Shown here piece after piece: positions 37,798-47,116 of a stretch of DNA of 64,000 nucleotides. The position numbers and the translations under genes were made by a program. This stretch comes from Ferrimonas sediminicola (lineage in GTDB: Bacteria; Pseudomonadota; Gammaproteobacteria; Enterobacterales; Shewanellaceae). How positions within the stretch are numbered: position 1 is the stretch's first letter; the number at the start of each line of letters is the position of its first letter. The stretch lies in NCBI RefSeq assembly GCF_005116715.1, contig NZ_SWCI01000002.1, positions 201,120 to 265,119 of the forward strand. Direction: 5' to 3'. The notes beneath the pieces are model-generated. The model did no database searches and was not told the origin of the DNA. It saw nothing but the letters and a program-made list of their open reading frames with translations.

Positions 37798-37826
37798 AAA
37801 AAGGCCGCATTTGCGGCCTTTTTTGC
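37798..37826 (+). terminator. rho-independent terminator of the DUF1302-MMPL operon
   Basis: AAAAAGGCCGC pairs with GCGGCCTTTTT around ATTT, with further T. Confidence 0.92.
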
Positions 37827-38027
37827 ATAGAAAGCGTACATTATTGACGCTTTTTTCAGAACTTCCTCATTAACCACTTATAAAGCCCGATTTTGAAAGT
37901 GGATTCCGCTCACAGTTCCCCGGAAATGGTGATACACTTCGCTGCATCCGCGGTGCCGAAGGGGCGCCGAAACGGAGCTTAAAAATTACAAAAATCTGGT
38001 GCCATTGCAGCAGAGGGAATAAGCAAC

Positions 38028-41000
38028 ATGGCTAATAACGACACCATCCCTTCCGTCCTACTCGAAAACGTTGTGGGTCTCATCCACAGCAACCTCCCCA
38101 AGCAGGAAGCACTCCTGCTCGAACGCTTTGCCCACGCCTTGTATGGCACGCTCTCCCGTGAAGACCTTCATGCCCGTAGCGACAGCGATCTCTACGGCGC
38201 CATCCTCAGCCTGTGGAACAGTCTGAATCAGGTCACGGGCGGTAAGACTTTCAACCGGGTGTTTAACCCGGCCCAGAGTACCCATGGTTGGCAGTCCAAC
38301 CACACGGTCATCGAGATGATCCAGCCCGACATGCCGTTCCTGGTGGATTCGGTCTCGATGGCGTTCAATCGCCTGGGGGTGACGTCGCACCTGCTGATCC
38401 ACGTCCCCCTGGCGATCCAGCGGGACAAACAGGGCAGGGTGGTGGAGCTGCGATCCCTGGCGGAAGCCAAGGCCAACGACGAGCGCATCGCCGTGTTCCT
38501 CATCGAGGTGGACAGCCTTGCCACCCAGGCGGAGATCGACTCGGTTCACCGTGAGCTGAACTCGGTGGTGGGCGACGTGGCCGCCTCGGTCAACGACTGG
38601 GATGCGATGCGCGCCCAGCTCGGTGCCACCGTCAAGGAGATGGAGCAGAGCGACGTCGAGGGCAAGCACGCGGAGGCCACCGAATTCCTCAAGTTCCTGC
38701 TCGATCATCACTTTACCCTGCTGGGCTATCGTCGCTACGATCTCAAACCGGTGTCCGGGGACGTGGAACTGAATCCCCGCATGGAGACCGGACTGGGGAT
38801 GATGCGCAGCAAGGATGACAACAGCCGCCATCTTCTGCTCTCCTCCTTGCCGGAATCCGCCCGCAGAGAGGCCCTGGGCCCGGCGCCCCTGGTGCTGACC
38901 AAGACCAACTCCAAGAGTCGGGTGCATCGGCCCGCCTACATCGATTACATCGGCGTGAAGCGCTTCGATAGCAAGGGGCGGGTGATCGGCGAGGACCGCT
39001 TCATCGGCCTCTATGCCAGCTCGGTATACAACCGCAGCCCCAGGGAGATCCCTCTGCTTTCCGGCAAACTCAACCGGGTGATGGAGCGATCCAGGCTGGC
39101 ACCGCGCTCTCACGATTACAAGGCGCTGCTGAACGTCCTGGAAACCTATCCCAGGGATGAACTGATCCAGGCCACCGAGCAGGAGCTGCTGGAGATCGGC
39201 CTGGGCGTGCTGCAGATGCAGGACAGGGACAAGGTTCGCCTGTTCCTGCGCCGGGATCTGTTTGGCCGCTTTATCTCCGCCATGGTGTATGTGTCCAAAG
39301 ACAGGTACAACACCCAGCTGCGGGTAAAAACCCAGAAGCTGCTGGCAGACTATTTCCGCGCCGAGGAGTCGGTGGAGTTTACCACCTTCTTCTCCGAGTC
39401 GACCCTGGCGCGCACCCACTACCTGGTAAAAGTTGAAGATAACGATATGGATATTGACGTCATCGAGCTGGAGAATGACCTGGTTGAGCTGGCCCGTTCC
39501 TGGGAAGACAAGGTGGACAGCGCCTTGCGCAAGACCTTCGGCCAGGCGAAGGGCAAGGCGATTGCCAACAACTACATTCCCGGCTTCCCCCGCAGCTATA
39601 AGGAGGACGTCCTGCCCTCCGCCGCCGTGGTCGATGTGGCCAAACTGACCAAACTGGATGATGCCCACCAGCTGGGTATGCTGTTCTACCAGCCCCAGGA
39701 GGCGGTGCTCGATGCCAGCCAGGTCAGGTTGAAACTGTTCCACAAGGATGAGCCCATCCACCTGTCGGACGTGCTGCCGATGCTGGAGAATTTCGGCCTG
39801 CGGGTGATCGGGGAGCGTCCCTACTGCATCAACACCAGCGACGGTCAGGTCTACTGGGTCCTCGATTTCAACATGACCCTGTCCGCCAAGGCGGACACCG
39901 ACATCAACGCCTCCCAAAATCGCTTCCAGGAAGCCTTTGCCCAGGTGTGGGCTAGGGAGCTGGAGGATGACGGCTTCAACCGTCTGGTCCTCTCCGCCGG
40001 CATGACCGGTCGCGAAGCCAGCGTGCTGCGCTCCTACGCCAAGTACATGTGGCAGATCGACGGCACCTTCTCTCAGACCTATGTGGAGGAGACCCTGGCC
40101 GAGTATCCTCACATCGCGTCACTGCTGGTGAAGATGTTCGATCGCAAGTTCAACCCCAGCTCCAAGGCCAAGCGCGACCTGGAGAAGCAGATCGCCCAGG
40201 CCAACACCTACCTGGACGATGTCTCCAACCTCGACGATGACCGCATCATCCGTCGCTACATCTCACTGATTCAGGCGACCCGGCGCACCAACTTCTATCA
40301 GCCGGACGCCACCGGCGCGGACAAGAGCTACATCTCCTACAAGTTCTGTCCGGCAGAGATTCCGGAGATGCCGCTGCCGCTGCCCAAGTTCGAAATCTTC
40401 GTCTACTCGCCCCGGGTCGAGGGTGTCCACCTGCGTGGCGCCAAGGTTGCCCGTGGCGGCCTGCGCTGGTCCGACCGTCGCGAGGACTTCCGTACCGAGG
40501 TGTTGGGACTGGTGAAGGCCCAACAGGTGAAGAACACGGTGATCGTACCCTCCGGGGCCAAGGGCGGCTTTGTCTGCAAGAACCTGCCCACCGACCGTGA
40601 CGCCATGCTGGCGGAGGGACAGGCCTGCTACAAGATCTTCATCAGTGCGCTGCTGGACATCACCGACAACATCGTCGGTGGCGAGCTGACGCCGCCCAAC
40701 CGGGTGGTACGTCACGACGAGGACGACCCCTACCTGGTGGTGGCGGCGGACAAGGGGACGGCCACCTTCTCCGACATCGCCAACGCCATCTCCGAAAGTT
40801 ACAACTTCTGGCTGGGAGACGCCTTCGCCTCCGGCGGCCAGTACGGCTACGACCATAAGAAGATGGGCATCACCGCCCGCGGTGCCTGGGAGTCGGTAAA
40901 GCGCCACTTCCGCGAATTGGGGATCAACTGCCAGAGCACCGACTTCACCGTGCTGGGCATCGGTGACATGGGCGGAGACGTGTTCGGCAACGGCATGCTG

Positions 41001-42854
41001 CTCTCACGCCACATCCGGCTGCAGGCTGCCTTCAACCACATGCACATCTTCATCGACCCCACCCCGGATGCGGCCAGCTCCTACGCCGAGCGCGAGCGCC
41101 TGTTCAATCTTCCCCGTTCCACCTGGGAGGATTACAACGGCAAGCTGATCTCCGAGGGCGGCGGCGTATTCAACCGCAGCGCCAAGTCCATCAAGCTGAC
41201 TCCGCAGATCAAGGCGATGATCGGCACCAGCAAGAATCAGCTGACCCCCAATGAGCTGATTCGCCACCTGCTGATGATGGAGGTGGATCTGTTGTGGAAC
41301 GGCGGCATTGGCACCTATGTGAAAGCCAGCTCCGAGACCAACGTCGATGTGGGTGACCGTGCCAACGACGTGCTGCGGGTCAACGGCGCCGAGCTTCGCG
41401 CCAAGGTGGTCGGCGAGGGCGGCAACCTGGGCCTCACCCAGCTGGGGCGGATCGAATACGCCAAGCGGGGCGGCCGCATCAACACCGACTTTATTGATAA
41501 TGTCGGTGGGGTCGACTGCTCCGATAATGAGGTCAACATCAAGATCCTCCTCAATCAGTTGGTGACGGAAGGAGATCTCACCGTCAAACAGCGCAACCAG
41601 CTGCTGGAGAAGATGACCGACGAGGTGGCCGAGATTGTGCTGCAGGATTGTCGCGACCAGGCCCAGTCCATCTCCGTCACCGAGGGGCTCAACTCGGATC
41701 AGCTCAAGGAGCAGATCCGCTTCATGCAGCACCTGGAGAAGGCCGGCAAACTGGACCGCGGCCTGGAGTTCCTCCCCAACGAGGATGAGCTCAATGAGCG
41801 CCAGCTGTCCGGTGTCGGTCTGACCCGTCCTGAGCTGTCGGTGCTGGTCGCCTACGCCAAGATGGTGCTCAAGGAGCAGCTGGTGTCGCCGGAGATCACC
41901 GACAATGAGTTCCTGGCCCGCCGCCTGGTGAACTACTTCCCGGTGGAACTGCAGCAGCGATTCTCCGCCCAGATGGCCACTCACCCGCTGCGGGGTGAGA
42001 TCATCGCCACCAGCCTGGCCAACGACATCATCAACGAGATGGGCCTTAATTTCATCCAGCGTATGCAGGATGAGACGGGGGCCGCAGTTGAAGAGGTGGC
42101 AATCTGTTACACTATCGCGTGTCAGGTCTTTGATCTCGAAGATCTTAAACAACAAATCAACGCCCTTGAGGACGTTGATGCCCACAGGCAGACCGAACTG
42201 CTGAATCAGGTGCGGCGCACGTTGAGGCGGGTAACCCGTTGGTTCCTGCGTCACCGCAACCGTAGCCTGAGCATCGAAGCCGAAGCCGAGTTCTATCGCG
42301 GCGTGGTGGAGGAGCTGAATGCAGGCTTCGACAACTTCCTGGTGGAGGACGAAGTGGCGCAACTCTCACAAGAAGAAAGCGCCATGGTGGAGCAGGGCAT
42401 TACGCCACAACTGGCGCGCCGCATGTCCCACCTCAGTACGCTGTTCTCCGCCCTGGACATCGCCGAAGTGGCCAAGTCTGAAGGCAAGCCGGTGGCCCTG
42501 GTGGCCGAAACCTACTTCAAACTGGGTGCCGGCATCGAACTGCACTGGTTCCTGAATCAGATCAGCCAGCAGCCGGTAACCAACCACTGGCAGGCGCTGG
42601 CGCGGGCAGCGTTCCGCGAAGATCTGGATTGGCAGCAGCGCCTGCTCACCTCGGTGGTTCTCAAGAACTGTCAGGGCGAGTGCGACGCCGATGCCATCAT
42701 CAACCAGTGGGTAGAAGAGAACGAACAGACCCTGGATAGATGGTTACACATGATGGCTGAGTTCCACAGCTCCAAGACACATGAATTTGCGAAATTCTCT
42801 GTTGCCCTGCGGGAGCTAAACCTGCTGATCATGCGTTGTAATTCCCATGGTTAA
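38028..42854 (+). CDS. NAD-specific glutamate dehydrogenase, large (about 180 kDa) type
   Basis: Oxidatively deaminates glutamate to 2-oxoglutarate and ammonia with NAD, a catabolic enzyme. The 1608-residue protein matches the L_180 class (Pseudomonas GdhB, Shewanella). Long N-terminal regulatory ACT-like parts precede the catalytic domain (about 720-1220), with KVARGGLRWSDRREDFRTEVLGL, the GAKGGFVCK lysine motif and the nucleotide segment GIGDMGGDVFGNGMLLS. A helical C-terminal region completes it. AGAGGGAA precedes ATG 38028. It is monocistronic, bounded by terminators. The 253 bp upstream has no promoter I would defend. Confidence 0.95.
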   Translation: MANNDTIPSVLLENVVGLIHSNLPKQEALLLERFAHALYGTLSREDLHARSDSDLYGAILSLWNSLNQVTGGKTFNRVFNPAQSTHGWQSNHTVIEMIQPDMPFLVDSVSMAFNRLGVTSHLLIHVPLAIQRDKQGRVVELRSLAEAKANDERIAVFLIEVDSLATQAEIDSVHRELNSVVGDVAASVNDWDAMRAQLGATVKEMEQSDVEGKHAEATEFLKFLLDHHFTLLGYRRYDLKPVSGDVELNPRMETGLGMMRSKDDNSRHLLLSSLPESARREALGPAPLVLTKTNSKSRVHRPAYIDYIGVKRFDSKGRVIGEDRFIGLYASSVYNRSPREIPLLSGKLNRVMERSRLAPRSHDYKALLNVLETYPRDELIQATEQELLEIGLGVLQMQDRDKVRLFLRRDLFGRFISAMVYVSKDRYNTQLRVKTQKLLADYFRAEESVEFTTFFSESTLARTHYLVKVEDNDMDIDVIELENDLVELARSWEDKVDSALRKTFGQAKGKAIANNYIPGFPRSYKEDVLPSAAVVDVAKLTKLDDAHQLGMLFYQPQEAVLDASQVRLKLFHKDEPIHLSDVLPMLENFGLRVIGERPYCINTSDGQVYWVLDFNMTLSAKADTDINASQNRFQEAFAQVWARELEDDGFNRLVLSAGMTGREASVLRSYAKYMWQIDGTFSQTYVEETLAEYPHIASLLVKMFDRKFNPSSKAKRDLEKQIAQANTYLDDVSNLDDDRIIRRYISLIQATRRTNFYQPDATGADKSYISYKFCPAEIPEMPLPLPKFEIFVYSPRVEGVHLRGAKVARGGLRWSDRREDFRTEVLGLVKAQQVKNTVIVPSGAKGGFVCKNLPTDRDAMLAEGQACYKIFISALLDITDNIVGGELTPPNRVVRHDEDDPYLVVAADKGTATFSDIANAISESYNFWLGDAFASGGQYGYDHKKMGITARGAWESVKRHFRELGINCQSTDFTVLGIGDMGGDVFGNGMLLSRHIRLQAAFNHMHIFIDPTPDAASSYAERERLFNLPRSTWEDYNGKLISEGGGVFNRSAKSIKLTPQIKAMIGTSKNQLTPNELIRHLLMMEVDLLWNGGIGTYVKASSETNVDVGDRANDVLRVNGAELRAKVVGEGGNLGLTQLGRIEYAKRGGRINTDFIDNVGGVDCSDNEVNIKILLNQLVTEGDLTVKQRNQLLEKMTDEVAEIVLQDCRDQAQSISVTEGLNSDQLKEQIRFMQHLEKAGKLDRGLEFLPNEDELNERQLSGVGLTRPELSVLVAYAKMVLKEQLVSPEITDNEFLARRLVNYFPVELQQRFSAQMATHPLRGEIIATSLANDIINEMGLNFIQRMQDETGAAVEEVAICYTIACQVFDLEDLKQQINALEDVDAHRQTELLNQVRRTLRRVTRWFLRHRNRSLSIEAEAEFYRGVVEELNAGFDNFLVEDEVAQLSQEESAMVEQGITPQLARRMSHLSTLFSALDIAEVAKSEGKPVALVAETYFKLGAGIELHWFLNQISQQPVTNHWQALARAAFREDLDWQQRLLTSVVLKNCQGECDADAIINQWVEENEQTLDRWLHMMAEFHSSKTHEFAKFSVALRELNLLIMRCNSHG

Positions 42855-42867
42855 CCCATAACAACAG

Positions 42868-42896
42868 AAGCCTCGGCAATTGCCGGGGCTTTTTTT
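42868..42896 (+). terminator. rho-independent terminator of the GDH gene
   Basis: AAGCCTCGGCA pairs with TGCCGGGGCTT (one T-G pair), followed by seven T. It lies just before pyrD. Confidence 0.88.
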
Positions 42897-42913
42897 AGCA
42901 AGGAGAAAACACA

Positions 42914-43939
42914 TTGTTCTATAAGATTGCACAAAAGTTCTTGTTCCAGACCAATCCGGAATTCGCCCACAACTTTGCAATCACCTCCCTGCGCTGTACC
43001 GCCGGCACCCCGCTGGCGATGTTCTACAGCCAGAAGCTGCCCGCGGCGCCCGTGGAGTGTATGGGTCTGACGTTTCCCAATCCGGTCGGCCTCGCCGCCG
43101 GCATGGATAAGGACGGCGAAAGCATCGATGCCTTCGTCGCCATGGGCTTTGGCCATATCGAAGTGGGCACCGTTACCCCCAGGCCACAGCCGGGCAACGA
43201 CAAACCCAGGGCGTTCCGTCTGCGTCCCGCCAAGGCGATCATCAACCGCATGGGGTTTAACAATCTCGGCGTCGATAACCTGGTAAAGAACATTAAGAAC
43301 AGCAACCGAGGGGACGCGATTATCGGGGTCAACATCGGCAAAAATAAAACCACGCCGTTGGAAGAGGGGAAAAACGATTACCTCTTCTGCATGGATAAAG
43401 TGTATGAAGTGGCGGATTATATAGCGGTGAATATTTCATCGCCTAACACTCCGGGTCTGCGCTCTTTGCAGTACGGCGAGATGCTCGATGACCTGCTGTC
43501 TGCGCTGAAAGAGCGCCAGTCAAAACTGGCAGAGCAATATAATCGCTATGTACCCATCGCATTAAAAATTGCTCCGGATCTGAGTGATGACGAACTCAAA
43601 CAGATCTGTGACGCCCTGGTTAAATTCAAATTTGACGGGGTCATTGCCACTAATACCACCCTGGACCGTGAGGCGGTAAAACATCTGCCGGAGCACGCCG
43701 AAGCCGGCGGTCTCTCCGGCGCGCCCCTGACCCAGAGAGCCACAGAAGTCATTGCAAAGACAGCTGAATACTTGGACGGGGCCCTGCCGATCATCGGGGT
43801 CGGCGGGATCGGCAGTGGCCAGGATGCCATGGACAAGCTGGATGCCGGGGCAAAAATCGTCCAGATCTACACCGGCTTTATCTATGAAGGTCCTGAATTG
43901 ATTAAGTCGATCACCGAAGATTTTCTCAAGAGAAAATAG
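42914..43939 (+). CDS. pyrD: dihydroorotate dehydrogenase (quinone), class 2
   Basis: Membrane-associated flavoenzyme that oxidises dihydroorotate to orotate using quinone. The 341-residue protein has the N-terminal helical membrane-docking part ([20 protein letters not shown]), FMN site residues in [11 protein letters not shown], the catalytic-serine region [15 protein letters not shown], and the phosphate site IGVGGIGSG. The start is TTG 42914 with AGGAG 8 bp upstream; no ATG fits. The nearby sequence 43.3-43.6 kb is AT-richer than its surroundings. Confidence 0.95.
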   Translation: MFYKIAQKFLFQTNPEFAHNFAITSLRCTAGTPLAMFYSQKLPAAPVECMGLTFPNPVGLAAGMDKDGESIDAFVAMGFGHIEVGTVTPRPQPGNDKPRAFRLRPAKAIINRMGFNNLGVDNLVKNIKNSNRGDAIIGVNIGKNKTTPLEEGKNDYLFCMDKVYEVADYIAVNISSPNTPGLRSLQYGEMLDDLLSALKERQSKLAEQYNRYVPIALKIAPDLSDDELKQICDALVKFKFDGVIATNTTLDREAVKHLPEHAEAGGLSGAPLTQRATEVIAKTAEYLDGALPIIGVGGIGSGQDAMDKLDAGAKIVQIYTGFIYEGPELIKSITEDFLKRK

Positions 43940-43959
43940 AGATCGATCAAATATTGATC

Positions 43960-43984
43960 AGGCCGCCATTGGCGGCCTTTTTTA
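43960..43984 (+). terminator. rho-independent terminator of pyrD
   Basis: AGGCCGCC pairs with GGCGGCCT around ATT, followed by TTTTT. Confidence 0.9.
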
Positions 43985-44137
43985 TTTCCGATCTAATTAT
44001 GATCGGCGATCGAAAAGATCGCAGTTTCAGATCTTTATTTTTTAAAATAGATCCTTAAAATAATTGGTTTTATTTCTTGCCCAATCCTGAATAGATGGAT
44101 TAGTATAAAATTCATCCACAAAGAAAGGATGCGTCTC

Positions 44138-44677
44138 ATGTTGCTTATGCCCAGTGCAAATTGGCGTTGGTTTTTCGAACCGCAACACTCCAGGTTGGCG
44201 TTAGACCTTGGAGAGGAGATGCTATTCCTCACTCCCTACACCCCCAGCCAGTTGATTCCGGACGCGCTGCACGGCACGGCGTTCTGCGCCGAGCAGGCGG
44301 AGTTCTATACCCGCTGCATCAATGAGCTCGGCAAGCAGCTGACTCTGAGCGACCCGCAACTGGTGCAGATCGCCCTCAATGCCACCGCCCTGAGCTTCTT
44401 TGCCCTGCCCCGCATGCCCAAGAGCTGGTACTTTAGCCACAGCCAGAGCATCGTCTACAGCAAACCCGCCAAGGTGTGTCGCCTCGACACCGAGCAGGGC
44501 GCCGGCCTGTTCGTCGTGGTTCAGGCGGAGGAGCGCAGTTCCCTGGTGATGCTGATCTCCGACTCGCTCGAGCTGGGGTGCAACAAGCGTCTGGCCCCCT
44601 TTGAGGCGATCAAGGTGATGAACGATCGCCTGGCACCGGCCCCCAGGGCGGTAAACCACGCCTTTACCGCCGCCTGA
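44138..44677 (+). CDS. zapC: cell division protein ZapC
   Basis: ZapC binds FtsZ and promotes protofilament bundling at the Z-ring. The 179-residue product aligns with E. coli ZapC at NWRWFF near the N-terminus, ALDLGEEMLF, MPKSWYF and EAIKVMNDRL. I chose the ATG at 44138, because AAAGGA lies 8 bp upstream and the distance to NWRW equals E. coli; an ATG at 44129 abuts the ribosome site. pyrD-zapC-rlmL is conserved synteny. The region 43985-44137 before it is AT-rich and holds its promoter, which I cannot place exactly. Confidence 0.92.
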   Translation: MLLMPSANWRWFFEPQHSRLALDLGEEMLFLTPYTPSQLIPDALHGTAFCAEQAEFYTRCINELGKQLTLSDPQLVQIALNATALSFFALPRMPKSWYFSHSQSIVYSKPAKVCRLDTEQGAGLFVVVQAEERSSLVMLISDSLELGCNKRLAPFEAIKVMNDRLAPAPRAVNHAFTAA

Positions 44678-44709
44678 TTGGCGGTATTTCCATCAGCTTT
44701 TAGCCATTT

Positions 44710-44742
44710 CGGTCAGCTCTGACCGGCACTTAAGGGTATACT
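44710..44742 (+). promoter_or_regulatory. rlmL promoter with perfect palindrome
   Basis: CGGTCAG-CT-CTGACCG (44710-44725) is a perfect inverted repeat followed by a -10-like TATACT (44737-44742), 31 bp before the rlmL ATG. The palindrome covers the expected -35 and may be an operator or part of a weak zapC terminator. Confidence 0.45.
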
Positions 44743-44772
44743 AGTGCCTTTAATATCAACTGCCGGAATAGC

Positions 44773-46896
44773 ATGAAGCGTTTCTACGCCGCCGTCCCCA
44801 AGGGTCTCGAGTACCTGTTGGTGGATGAGCTGAACGAATTGGGGGCCCAGGAGGTCCGAGAGGGCCTGGCCGTGGTCCACTTCCAGGCGGATCTGACCAC
44901 CGCCTACCGCATCTGTCTCTGGTCACGCCTGGCCAGCCGGGTGGTGATGGTGGTCACCGATCTGGAGTTTGACGATGCCGACGATCTCTACGTCAAGGTC
45001 AAGGCGATCCACTGGCCCTCCCTGTTTAACAGCCTGCGCGGTTTCATGGTGGACTTCCACGGTACCAACCGCGAGATTCGCAACAGCCAGTTTGGCGCCC
45101 TCAGGGTGAAGGACGCCGTAGTGGATTGCTTTATGGAGGAGTGCGGTCAGCGTCCCGGCATCACCAAGAGGGACCCGGAGATCCGCATCGACGCGGTGCT
45201 CAAGGGCAACAAGCTGAGCCTGGGCCTGAACTTTGCCGGTGCGCCCCTGCATCAGCGCGGCTACCGCACCGAACGGGGCCAGGCGCCGCTGCGCGAAAAC
45301 CTGGCCGCCGCCATGCTGATCCGCTCCGGCTGGCACAAACAGATGACCCTGCCGCTGGCGGATCCCTTCTGCGGCTCCGGCACCCTGCTGATCGAAGCCG
45401 CCCTGATGGCCGCCGACAAGGCGCCGGGGCTGCTGCGTGAGCACTGGGGGTTCCACGCCTGGCTGGGGCACGACGAAGCACTGTGGCAGCAGCAGCACGC
45501 CGACGCCACTCTGCGTGCCAGCCGCGGCATCAAACGCTGCCAGACACCACTGTTCGGTCGGGATCTGGACGGCCAGGTCTTGACCCTGGCCAAGCAGAAC
45601 GCCAAGCGGGCAGGGGTGCGCGAGCTGATCCAGTTCGACCAGGGCGATGCCCTGGAGGCGCGGCCCCTGGGCGATGAGCCCGGGTTCCTGGTGACCAACC
45701 CGCCCTACGGTGAGCGCCTGGGCAACCTGTCCGGGCTGATCGGCCTCTACAGCGAGTTGGGCCAGATGCTGAAGCGCCACTGGGGCGGCTGGCGACTGAG
45801 CCTGCTCTGTTCCGAGGAGATGCTGTTCAACGCCCTGAGGATGCGCGCCGACAAGGAGTACCGGCTGTTCAACTCCAACCTGGAGGTGAAGCTGTGCAAC
45901 TACACCATCAAGGGGCGCAGCGAGGCCGAGCTGGCCCTGGCGGCGCCGGCCTCTCTGGGAGGAGAAGAGTTTGCCAACCGTCTGCGCAAGAACCTCAAGC
46001 AGCGCAAACGCTGGCTGAAGAAGCAGGCGATCGACTGCTACCGCCTGTACGACGCCGATCTGCCCGACTACAACGTGGCGGTGGACCTCTATCAGGACTG
46101 GGTGGTGGTGCAGGAGTACGCGCCACCCAAGAGCGTCGATGAGGCCAGGGCCAAGGCGCGTCTGGTCGACATCATGGGGCAGATCCCCCAGGTGCTGGAG
46201 GTGGACCCGGCACGGATCATCCTCAAGACCCGTCAGCGCCAGAAGGGCAAAAGCCAGTACGAGAAGCGCAGCACCCGCTCTGTCGACCTGGTGGTTAACG
46301 AATACGGTGCCAAGTTCAAGGTCAATCTGACCGAGTACCTGGACACCGGCCTGTTCCTGGACCACCGCCTGGCCCGCCAGACCATCCAGCAGATGGCCAA
46401 GGGCAAGAGCTTCCTCAACCTGTTCGCCTACACCGGCACTGCCTCGGTGCACGCGGCACTGGGGGGCGCCAGCGCCACCACCACCGTGGACATGTCCAAC
46501 ACCTATCTGAGCTGGGCCGAGGAGAACTTTGCCCTGAATGGCCTCCGCGGCCGCCAGCACCAGTTTATCCAGGCCGACTGCCTGCAGTGGCTGGAGCGGT
46601 GCAATCAGCAATACGACTTCATCTTTATCGACCCGCCGACCTTTTCCAACTCCAAGAGGATGCAGGCCAGCTTCGACGTCCAGCGGGACCACCTGTTGCT
46701 GATGCGCAGCCTCAAACGATTGCTGCGCCCGGGGGGCACCATCCTGTTCTCCAACAACAAGCGCAACTTCAAGATGGATCAGGCGGGACTGGCGGAGATC
46801 GGCCTGAAGGCGGAGAACATCAGCGCCCGCACCCTGTCCGAAGATTTCGCCCGCAACAAGCAGATTCACAACGCCTGGCTGGTGACCCATGGCTGA
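44773..46896 (+). CDS. rlmL: 23S rRNA methyltransferase, RlmK-RlmL fusion
   Basis: Bifunctional enzyme making m2G2445 (RlmL half) and m7G2069 (RlmK half) in 23S rRNA. The 707-residue protein has an N-terminal THUMP domain (about 45-155), the first methyltransferase with DPFCGSGTLLIEA and TNPPYGERL, and the second with LNLFAYTGTASVHAA and DPPTFSNSKR. E. coli RlmL has 702 residues. It overlaps the next gene by 8 bp. Confidence 0.97.
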   Translation: MKRFYAAVPKGLEYLLVDELNELGAQEVREGLAVVHFQADLTTAYRICLWSRLASRVVMVVTDLEFDDADDLYVKVKAIHWPSLFNSLRGFMVDFHGTNREIRNSQFGALRVKDAVVDCFMEECGQRPGITKRDPEIRIDAVLKGNKLSLGLNFAGAPLHQRGYRTERGQAPLRENLAAAMLIRSGWHKQMTLPLADPFCGSGTLLIEAALMAADKAPGLLREHWGFHAWLGHDEALWQQQHADATLRASRGIKRCQTPLFGRDLDGQVLTLAKQNAKRAGVRELIQFDQGDALEARPLGDEPGFLVTNPPYGERLGNLSGLIGLYSELGQMLKRHWGGWRLSLLCSEEMLFNALRMRADKEYRLFNSNLEVKLCNYTIKGRSEAELALAAPASLGGEEFANRLRKNLKQRKRWLKKQAIDCYRLYDADLPDYNVAVDLYQDWVVVQEYAPPKSVDEARAKARLVDIMGQIPQVLEVDPARIILKTRQRQKGKSQYEKRSTRSVDLVVNEYGAKFKVNLTEYLDTGLFLDHRLARQTIQQMAKGKSFLNLFAYTGTASVHAALGGASATTTVDMSNTYLSWAEENFALNGLRGRQHQFIQADCLQWLERCNQQYDFIFIDPPTFSNSKRMQASFDVQRDHLLLMRSLKRLLRPGGTILFSNNKRNFKMDQAGLAEIGLKAENISARTLSEDFARNKQIHNAWLVTHG

Positions 46897-47116
46897 GCCC
46901 ATCCTCTACCATACCGACGGCTGCCACCTGTGTGACCAGGCGGCTCAACTGCTGGACCGGCTGGGGGGCGGTTACCGAAGGATCGATATCGTCGACTCCG
47001 AGGAGTTGGTCGAGCGCTACGGGGTGCGCATTCCCGTCGTGCGCCGCCCCGATGGCGCCGAACAGGGCTGGCCCTTTGACCTGGCCGAGCTACAACGATT
47101 TTTGGAAGACTCATGA
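46889..47116 (+). CDS. glutaredoxin-like thiol protein
   Basis: A 75-residue thioredoxin-fold protein with the redox motif CHLC (12-15) and the cis-proline segment RIPVVRRPDG. It belongs to the small glutaredoxin/DUF836 group found between rlmL and uup in Shewanella-like genomes. Its target is unknown. It overlaps rlmL by 8 bp and uup by 4 bp, so the three are translationally coupled. Confidence 0.87.
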   Translation: MAEPILYHTDGCHLCDQAAQLLDRLGGGYRRIDIVDSEELVERYGVRIPVVRRPDGAEQGWPFDLAELQRFLEDS

